Both the position numbers and the translations under genes were made by a program. The notes under the pieces are model-generated. The model saw only the letters and a program-made list of their open reading frames with translations, was not told the DNA's origin and ran no database searches. A stretch of DNA of 21,240 nt from an uncultured Lachnospiraceae bacterium (GTDB taxonomy: Bacteria > Bacillota > Clostridia > Lachnospirales > Lachnospiraceae), in contig CADCPP010000107.1 in NCBI GenBank assembly GCA_902803355.1, positions 1 through 21,240 of the forward strand, in the 5' to 3' direction. This document shows, piece by piece, positions 13,249-19,135 of this stretch (positions are counted from its first letter, which is position 1; each line of letters opens with the position of its first letter).

Positions 13249-14583
13249 ATGAGCGAAAAGATCACAAAGACCTGGCTGAAGAAGCAGGAAAAAGAATTTC
13301 TTGCGGACCGCGCAAACCGCGTGGCCATGGATGCCGTGACGTCGACGGGCGTGAACGACAACGCAAAGCGCCCCGAAGCCTTCCGCGCCGACTTGCATGA
13401 ATACTCTGTGTTTCTACCGCAGAAGGGCATCACCAATCAGAAGCACAGCGGCCGCTGCTGGATGTTCGCAGCCCTGAACACCATGCGCTTCCGCATCATT
13501 AAGAAACTGAATCTGAAGGACTTTGAACTTTCTCAGGCTTACACCATGTTCTTCGACAAACTGGAAAAAGCCAATTATTTCCTGGAAAGCATCCTGAAAA
13601 CGCTGGATGAACCGACAGACGGGCGCCTGCTGCAGTGGCTGCTCATGGCGCCGGTGCAGGACGGCGGCCAGTGGGATATGATCTGCAGCCTGATCGAAAA
13701 ATACGGCGTGGTCCCGAAGGCCTGCATGCCGGAATCCTTCAGCTCTTCGGCAAGCATGCAGATGAATTTCACCCTGACCGAAAAGCTGAGGGAAGATGCC
13801 TGCCGTCTGCGCAGCGCGTATCGGGCAGGCGCAGATGAGGCAAAGCTTCGCGCCATGAAGGATGAGATGATGGAGACGATCTACGGCATCCTCTGCGTAT
13901 GCCTGGGCGTTCCGCCGAAAACGGTGGACCTTGAAGTACGGGATAAGGATGACAAGTTCCACCGCGACCTCGGCCTGACGCCGCAGGAATTCTTCCGCAA
14001 GTATGTCGATATGGATCTTTCCGACTATATCAGCCTGATCAACGCGCCGACTGAGGACAAACCCTATTATCACAGCTACAGCGTGGAGTTTCTGGGCAAT
14101 GTTGTGGAAGGCCGCAAGGTGAAATATGTCAACCTGCCCATCGAAGAACTGAAGAAGGCCGCCATTGCCCAGATGCAGGACGGCGAGCCGGTGTGGTTCG
14201 GCTGCGATGTGGGCAAATCTTCGGAACGTTCCGGCGGCGTGATGAGCCTGGAGCTTTACGATAAGGGCAGCCTGTTCAATACCACGTTCGGCATGAACAA
14301 GGCAGAGCGTCTGGAATACGGCCACAGTCTGATGACGCATGCCATGGTCTTCCAGGGCGTGAATCTTGACGAAAACGGAAAGCCGAACCGCTGGCGCGTG
14401 GAGAACAGCTGGGGTGAGGAGCCCGGAAAGAAGGGCTACTACGTGATGACCGATTCCTGGTTTGATGAATATCTCTACCAGGTCGTGGTCAATAAAAAGT
14501 ATCTGCCGGAAGAGGCACTGAAGGCCTTCGCGGAGAAGCCCATCATGCTCAAGCCCTGGGATCCCATGGGATCGCTGGCGTAA
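13249..14583 (+). CDS. pepC: Aminopeptidase C (bleomycin hydrolase family, C1B)
   Basis: PepC is a cytoplasmic papain-like cysteine aminopeptidase that forms a hexameric barrel and trims peptides from the N-terminus. The 444-residue protein has the catalytic Gln64 and Cys70 in NQKHSGRCWMFA, His364 in MTHAMVF, and Asn386 in VENSWG. The end, WDPMGSLA, is the typical C-terminal arm that sits in the active site and limits the enzyme to aminopeptidase action. The ribosome site is GAAAGGA, with the ATG 12 nt after the preceding gene. It is the last gene of the glgC-to-pepC run, and a strong terminator follows at once. All catalytic residues are intact. Confidence 0.97.
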   Translation: MSEKITKTWLKKQEKEFLADRANRVAMDAVTSTGVNDNAKRPEAFRADLHEYSVFLPQKGITNQKHSGRCWMFAALNTMRFRIIKKLNLKDFELSQAYTMFFDKLEKANYFLESILKTLDEPTDGRLLQWLLMAPVQDGGQWDMICSLIEKYGVVPKACMPESFSSSASMQMNFTLTEKLREDACRLRSAYRAGADEAKLRAMKDEMMETIYGILCVCLGVPPKTVDLEVRDKDDKFHRDLGLTPQEFFRKYVDMDLSDYISLINAPTEDKPYYHSYSVEFLGNVVEGRKVKYVNLPIEELKKAAIAQMQDGEPVWFGCDVGKSSERSGGVMSLELYDKGSLFNTTFGMNKAERLEYGHSLMTHAMVFQGVNLDENGKPNRWRVENSWGEEPGKKGYYVMTDSWFDEYLYQVVVNKKYLPEEALKAFAEKPIMLKPWDPMGSLA

Positions 14584-14594
14584 AAACCACAGAG

Positions 14595-14634
14595 AAAAAG
14601 ACAGTATCCGCCTGACGCGGTACCGTCTTTTTTT
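14595..14634. terminator. Intrinsic terminator after pepC, probably also serving trkH
   Basis: The left arm (14595-14611) reads AAAAAGAC, then GTA and CCGC. The right arm (14617-14632) reads GCGG, TAC, then GTCTTTTT. They pair with one A-C mismatch and one bulged T around a 5-nt loop. A run of seven T (14628-14634) follows on the plus strand. Read from the other side the hairpin is followed by TTTTT, so it could also stop the convergent trkA-trkH transcript, whose last stop codon is about 48 nt away. Confidence 0.85.
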
Positions 14635-14681
14635 ATCCGGAGGCAGCTGCCTTCCTGCTATGAAATGTCAGAAAAATCGTT

Positions 14682-16136
14682 TTACTGATGCTTCCAGGTG
14701 GTGCGGAAGAGCAGCGCTACCACAGGGAAAATCTCAAGACGCCCGGCCAGCATGTCAAAGATCAGGACCAGCTTGGAGAGGACGCTTAAGGAACCGTAAT
14801 TGCTCATGGGCCCTACGCCGGAGAGACCGGGACCGATATTATTGAAGCAGGCGAGCACGGCGGTGATGCAGGTGGTCAGATCCTTGCCGTCGATGGTCAG
14901 GATCAGAAAGCTCGCAAGCGCGATAAGGACATAGGCGGTCAGGTAGGTGCGCAGGCTGGCCAGCACGCTTTCGCTCACGATCTTGCCGCTGCTGCGCACC
15001 GGGTAGATGCGGCCGGGCCGGATCATCTCCCGCAGGCGGCTGCGCAGATCCTTGATGAGCAGGCTGAAGCGGATGCACTTCAGGCCGCCGCCGGTGCTGC
15101 CGGCACTTGCCCCGATGATCATCAGAAAGACCAGGAGGGCTTTGGCGAGCGTCGGCCAGAGATCAAAATTCGTGGTGGCAAAGCCTGTGGTCGACATGAT
15201 CGACGCGGCCTGAAACATCGCGGCGCGCAGCGTTTCCTCCGCGCCGGAGAAGAACGAACGGATGTTAAGGGCAATGGCCAGGCTGCAGCCCATAAACACC
15301 AGGAAATAAACGCGAAGTTCTTCGTCCTTCAGCACGCTGAGCGGCTTTTTTCGCAGGAGCAGGTAATAGCAGCTGAAGTTGACGCCGAAGAGGAACATAA
15401 AAATGGTAGTGACCCACTGGATGTAAGGCGAATAACCGCCAAGGCCTGCGTTGGTCACGGCAAAGCCGCCGGTGCCGGCCGTGCCGAAGGCGATGCAGAA
15501 GGCATCGAACAGCGGCATGTCAAGCGCCAGCAGGATGATGTTCACCACGGTCAGCACGATGTAGATCAGATACAGGATCTGCGCTGTTCTGCGCAGCTGT
15601 GGGACCAGCTTGCCCACGTCCGGCCCGGGGCTTTCCGCCTTCAGGATGTGCATGGTGAAGCCGGCGCCGGAGCGGCTGCGCGGCACAAGAGCCAGCAGGA
15701 AGACCAGAACGCCCATGCCGCCGATCCAGTGCGTAAAGCTGCGCCAGTAGAGCAGGCTCTTATCCAGCTTTTCCACATCGGAGAGGATGGAGGCCCCGGT
15801 GGTGGTAAAGCCGGAGACCGTCTCAAAGACCGCGTCGATATAGGCAGGAATCTGCCCGGAGATAAAGAAGGGAAGCGCACCGGTAAGACCCAGCACCAGC
15901 CAGGAGATGCCGGCACAGGCGAGCCCTTCTTTTTCGTAAAAATCATTTGCCTTCTCGCCCTTGCTGAGCAGCCAGAGCAGACCGCCGAGCGCCAGAATGA
16001 TCATCAGCGTCTTCAGGTAAGCCACAGTGGAATCCGGCTCGCCGAACACAAATGAAAGGACGAGGGCGGGCAGCATCAGCGCGGCTTCGATCAGGAGGAT
16101 GAGCGCGGTGAAATGGCCCAGGGATTTATAGTTCAT
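14682..16136 (-). CDS. trkH: TrkH family potassium uptake protein (channel-like membrane subunit)
   Basis: TrkH is the integral membrane part of the Trk/Ktr potassium uptake system. The 484-residue sequence is hydrophobic throughout, with the expected four M1-P-M2 units. The four selectivity-filter loops are visible: SGFTTTGAS at ~108-116, FGTAGTGGFAV at ~217-227, STTGFAT at 315-321 and NNIGPGLSGVG at ~432-442. Each filter has its central glycine. The stretch GASAGSTGGGLK at ~342-353 is the intramembrane-loop region that gates the pore in TrkH. The gene follows trkA by 11 nt with its own AAGGAGG 6 nt before the ATG, so they are co-transcribed. Its 3' end faces pepC across the shared terminator. 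Confidence 0.96.
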   Translation of the reverse strand: MNYKSLGHFTALILLIEAALMLPALVLSFVFGEPDSTVAYLKTLMIILALGGLLWLLSKGEKANDFYEKEGLACAGISWLVLGLTGALPFFISGQIPAYIDAVFETVSGFTTTGASILSDVEKLDKSLLYWRSFTHWIGGMGVLVFLLALVPRSRSGAGFTMHILKAESPGPDVGKLVPQLRRTAQILYLIYIVLTVVNIILLALDMPLFDAFCIAFGTAGTGGFAVTNAGLGGYSPYIQWVTTIFMFLFGVNFSCYYLLLRKKPLSVLKDEELRVYFLVFMGCSLAIALNIRSFFSGAEETLRAAMFQAASIMSTTGFATTNFDLWPTLAKALLVFLMIIGASAGSTGGGLKCIRFSLLIKDLRSRLREMIRPGRIYPVRSSGKIVSESVLASLRTYLTAYVLIALASFLILTIDGKDLTTCITAVLACFNNIGPGLSGVGPMSNYGSLSVLSKLVLIFDMLAGRLEIFPVVALLFRTTWKHQ

Positions 16137-16147
16137 GCCGCGCCTCC

Positions 16148-17512
16148 TTAGGCAAAAATATCGCTGAAGCGCTGGATATTCTTCGTTTCGGTCGAGATCA
16201 CGATCACGGAATCACCTTCCTGATAGACGGAAGAGCCGTTGGCGATCATGACCTGTCCTTCGTGGAAAATGGCCGAGATCAGGACGCCGGGGCGGATCTT
16301 CAGCTCACTGAGCGGCGTATTCTTGTGCAGCGAGGCGGGACCGATCGCAAACTCGCAGGCCTGTACCTGCCCGCCGGCAACGGTCTGCACCGTCAGGGCG
16401 GATTCGCCGTCGGTATCGCGCATGGAGCGCACGTAGCGCACCACGATATCGCTGCAGAGCTGCTTGGGCGAGATCACGCTGCCGAGGGACAGCTCGCCGA
16501 TGATATCCTGCAGTTCTTCGATATGTCCCTGCTTGGTGATGACGATGGGCACCTTCTGACTGTTGGCATAGAGCGACATGATGATGTTGAGCTCGTCCAT
16601 GCCGGTGAGGGCAACGAAAGCGTCGCAGGAGGACAGCCCTTCCCGCTCCAGGGTGGACAGATCCGTAATGTCGCCGCAGCAGATAGTGGCGGAGGGCAGA
16701 AGCCTGGCCAGATCTTCGCAGCGGGCGCGGTCCTGATCGATGATCTGGACTTTGATCCCGTCCTTTTCCAGCATCTGTCCCAGATGGACGCTGATGAGGC
16801 CGCCGCCGCCCAGAATGACCCTCTTGACCTTGCGGGTGATGACGCCGAGCTCACGCAGAATCTTGCCTAATTCGTGGGAAGGAGCAGTCATATAGATGCG
16901 GTCATCCGTTTTCAGCTCATAATCGCCGCCGGGCAGCGTGATGCTGCTGCCCCGCATGACCGCGCAGATCAGGACCTTGGTCTTCAGCACGGAGGAGATG
17001 TCTTTCAGCTTCAGCCCCGCAAGCGGGCTGTCCTTCTTCAGCTTGAATTCCACCAGCTCCAGCCGCCCGCGGGCAAAAACTTCACGTGTGAGGAAGCCGG
17101 GGTAGCGGAGCAGCCGCTCGATCTCCAGTGCGGCACTGCGCTCCGGATTGACGATCAGGGAAAGACCGAATACCTCCCGCATCTCCAGCATCTGCGCCGT
17201 GTATTCCGCGTTGCGGATGCGGACGATGGTATGGATGGCCGGGTTCAGCTGACGGGCCGTGACGCAGCAGAGCAGGTTGACTTCGTCCGCGTTCGTGACC
17301 GCGATGAGCAGGTCCGCTTCCGCTGCGCCTGCCTGCGTAAGGGCGTCCAGCGTAGCGCAGTTGCCCTCAAGCCCCATGACGTCGTAAAGCTGGCAGGCCG
17401 CGTTAAGGGCCTCCTTTTTGCTGTCGATCAGGGTGATATCGTGACCGTCGGCGGAAAGGACTTTTGTCAGGGTGGATCCGACTTTGCCGGCGCCGGCTAT
17501 AATGATCTTCAT
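16148..17512 (-). CDS. trkA: TrkA, cytoplasmic nucleotide-binding regulator of potassium uptake
   Basis: TrkA binds the cytoplasmic face of TrkH and gates it in response to nucleotides (NAD(H), ATP/ADP). The 454-residue protein is the double type, RCK_N-RCK_C-RCK_N-RCK_C. The first Rossmann motif is GAGKVG at 7-12, with acidic Asp30 at the end of the second strand (ITLID). The first C-terminal lobe covers roughly 141-222. The second Rossmann domain starts at ~231 with ILGGGGLIS and has Asp259. Its GGGxxG pattern has Ile240 instead of the last glycine, so the second site may bind nucleotide poorly or differently. The last lobe covers about 370-454. The ATG follows GGAGG with a 5-nt spacer. Confidence 0.96.
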   Translation of the reverse strand: MKIIIAGAGKVGSTLTKVLSADGHDITLIDSKKEALNAACQLYDVMGLEGNCATLDALTQAGAAEADLLIAVTNADEVNLLCCVTARQLNPAIHTIVRIRNAEYTAQMLEMREVFGLSLIVNPERSAALEIERLLRYPGFLTREVFARGRLELVEFKLKKDSPLAGLKLKDISSVLKTKVLICAVMRGSSITLPGGDYELKTDDRIYMTAPSHELGKILRELGVITRKVKRVILGGGGLISVHLGQMLEKDGIKVQIIDQDRARCEDLARLLPSATICCGDITDLSTLEREGLSSCDAFVALTGMDELNIIMSLYANSQKVPIVITKQGHIEELQDIIGELSLGSVISPKQLCSDIVVRYVRSMRDTDGESALTVQTVAGGQVQACEFAIGPASLHKNTPLSELKIRPGVLISAIFHEGQVMIANGSSVYQEGDSVIVISTETKNIQRFSDIFA

Positions 17513-17554
17513 AATGACCTCCGGAAAGGAACAGGTATCGTAAAATAATAAATA

Positions 17555-17563
17555 ATTATACCA
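17555..17563 (-). promoter_or_regulatory. Extended -10 promoter candidate for trkA-trkH
   Basis: On the minus strand TGGTATAAT is a perfect extended -10 element about 43 nt upstream of the trkA ATG. The best -35 candidate at 17-bp spacing (TTTCGT, 17578-17583) is weak. The sequence further upstream is almost pure pyrimidine on this strand (pure purine on the other) and could act as an upstream or bending element. Confidence 0.6.
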
Positions 17564-17668
17564 AATAAGGCGAAAAAACGAAAGAGGAAAATGAAGAGGG
17601 AAGGAGAGGAAAACGGGACGAGAACGCGCGGAAAAACAGAAGGAAAGCCTGCGGATTTGCCGATTGTG

Positions 17669-17677
17669 TGATATACT
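17669..17677 (+). promoter_or_regulatory. Extended -10 promoter candidate for rarA
   Basis: TGATATACT fits an extended -10 element (TGn followed by TATACT). No clear -35 box stands 16-18 bp upstream. Transcription would begin near 17684, just before a hairpin at 17689-17713, and the leader to the rarA start would be about 42 nt. Confidence 0.5.
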
Positions 17678-17688
17678 GAAACGAGAGC

Positions 17689-17713
17689 CCGCCTTTTCGG
17701 AATAAAAGGGCGG
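17689..17713 (+). repeat. Hairpin in the rarA leader
   Basis: CCGCCTTTT (17689-17697) pairs with AAAAGGGCGG (17704-17713) around a 6-nt loop, with one bulged G. It lies between the proposed promoter and the ribosome site AAAGGAG (17716-17722), so it would sit at the very 5' end of the mRNA. A role in mRNA stability or translation is possible but unproven. Confidence 0.55.
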
Positions 17714-17725
17714 TCAAAGGAGTGT

Positions 17726-19051
17726 ATGATGGATCTTTTTGACTATATGAACGAACAGAAAAGCGAGAAAGAAGGACCCCTGGCCTCCCGTCTTCGTCCG
17801 CGCAGCCTGGAGGAGGTGGTGGGGCAGCAGCACATCCTCGGAAAGGACAAGATGCTCTACCGCGCCATCAAGGCGGATAAGCTGAGCTCAGTCATTTTAT
17901 TCGGCCCGCCCGGCACCGGCAAGACGACGATCGCACAGGTGATCGCCGCTTCCACTAAGGCGAATTTCCGCCAGATCAATGCGACAACGGCGGGCAAGAA
18001 GGATATGGAGGAAGTTGTGGAAGAAGCGCGGATGGCTCGTGCCTCTTACGGGACAAAGACCATCCTCTTTATCGATGAGATCCACCGCTTCAACAAGGCG
18101 CAGCAGGATTATCTGCTGCCCTATGTGGAGAATGGTACGGTCATCCTGATCGGTGCGACCACGGAAAATCCCTTCTTTGAGGTCAACAAAGCCCTGCTGT
18201 CCCGCTCGAATGTGTTTGAACTAAAGCCTCTGGACAAAAAGGACGTGGCGGCCCTGGTGCGCCGCGCGGTGGAAGATGAAGAACGCGGCATGGGCGTGTA
18301 CCATCCCGTGATCGATGAAGACGCGGTGGAGTTTCTGGCCGATATGGCCGGCGGAGATGCCAGACGCGCCATCAACGCGGTGGAACTGGCCGTGCTCACC
18401 ACGGAGCCGTCGGAGGACGGAAAGATCCACATCACCCTGCCGGTCGCTGAGGAATGCATCCAGCGGCGGAGCCTGCGCTACGATAAGACCGGCGACAGCC
18501 ATTATGATGTGATCTCCGCCTTTATCAAAAGCATGCGCGGCTCGGACCCGGATGCAGCCGTTTACTGGCTCGCGCGGATGCTGAAGGCCGGAGAGGACCC
18601 GAAATTCATCGCCCGGCGCATCATGATCTGCGCCTCGGAAGATGTGGGGATGGCGGATCCGCGGGCGCTGCTCGTGGCGGTAGCGGCGGCGGAAACGGTC
18701 GAACGGGTAGGCATGCCGGAGGGCAGGATCCCGCTGGCGGAGGCGGCAGTCTATGTGGCGACCGCGCCGAAAAGCAACGCCTCCTACATGGCCGTGGACA
18801 AGGCCATGCAGGCAGTGGAAGAGGTGGCGATCGAACGGGTGCCGCCGCACATCACCAACGCGCCCATCAGCGGAATGAAGGAGTTCGGGCACGGCGTGGG
18901 GTACAAATATGCGCATGATTATCCCGGTCACTATGTCAGGCAGCAGTATCTTCCGGACGAGCTGGTCGGCACGAAATTCTTTGAGCCGGGCGACAACGGC
19001 TATGAAAAAGACATTAAAAAATATATGGAGTTTTTAGAAAAACTGGTGTAA
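17726..19051 (+). CDS. rarA: RarA/MgsA replication-associated recombination AAA+ ATPase
   Basis: RarA (MgsA, related to eukaryotic WRNIP1/Mgs1) is a clamp-loader-like ATPase that acts at stalled replication forks. The 441-residue protein has Walker A GPPGTGKTT at 60-68, Walker B FIDEIHRFNK at 115-124, sensor-1 region GATTENPFF at ~143-151, and an arginine-finger candidate Arg160 in LLSRS. The conserved C-terminal tetramerisation region follows (for example RALLVAVAAAE, YVATAPKSN, NAPISGMKEFG and the histidine-rich GVGYKYAHDYPGHYV). Two ATG codons stand in tandem. AAAGGAG ends 3 nt before the first and 6 nt before the second, so 17729 may be the real start. The DUF5717-type gene follows after 84 nt. 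Confidence 0.96.
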   Translation: MMDLFDYMNEQKSEKEGPLASRLRPRSLEEVVGQQHILGKDKMLYRAIKADKLSSVILFGPPGTGKTTIAQVIAASTKANFRQINATTAGKKDMEEVVEEARMARASYGTKTILFIDEIHRFNKAQQDYLLPYVENGTVILIGATTENPFFEVNKALLSRSNVFELKPLDKKDVAALVRRAVEDEERGMGVYHPVIDEDAVEFLADMAGGDARRAINAVELAVLTTEPSEDGKIHITLPVAEECIQRRSLRYDKTGDSHYDVISAFIKSMRGSDPDAAVYWLARMLKAGEDPKFIARRIMICASEDVGMADPRALLVAVAAAETVERVGMPEGRIPLAEAAVYVATAPKSNASYMAVDKAMQAVEEVAIERVPPHITNAPISGMKEFGHGVGYKYAHDYPGHYVRQQYLPDELVGTKFFEPGDNGYEKDIKKYMEFLEKLV

Positions 19052-19064
19052 AATATAAACGATT

Positions 19065-19102
19065 ATGGGCAGCGGCCGCCACTTTGGGCGAGGAGCTGCC
19101 AT
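19065..19102. repeat. Intergenic inverted repeat between rarA and the DUF5717-type gene
   Basis: GGCAGC (19068-19073) and GCTGCC (19095-19100) form a 6-bp outer stem. AT/AT can extend it past one bulged G. An inner stem of CGCC (19077-19080) with GGCG (19087-19090) closes a 6-nt loop. No T-run follows on the plus strand, so it is not a standard terminator. The rest of the gap holds A/T-rich TAAAATATAAA (19049-19059), a weak -10-like sequence overlapping the rarA stop. Confidence 0.5.
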
Positions 19103-19135
19103 GCTGTGCAGAAAATAAATGGGAAAGGAGACGCC

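Noticed and set aside
19101..19118. Short open frame starting ATG CTG before the DUF5717-type gene, as a leader peptide
   Set aside because: It would encode only five residues, and has no ribosome site or repeated regulatory codons.
19052..19135. Intrinsic terminator after rarA
   Set aside because: The hairpin at 19065-19102 has an internal loop and no T-run on the plus strand, so read-through into the next gene is more likely.
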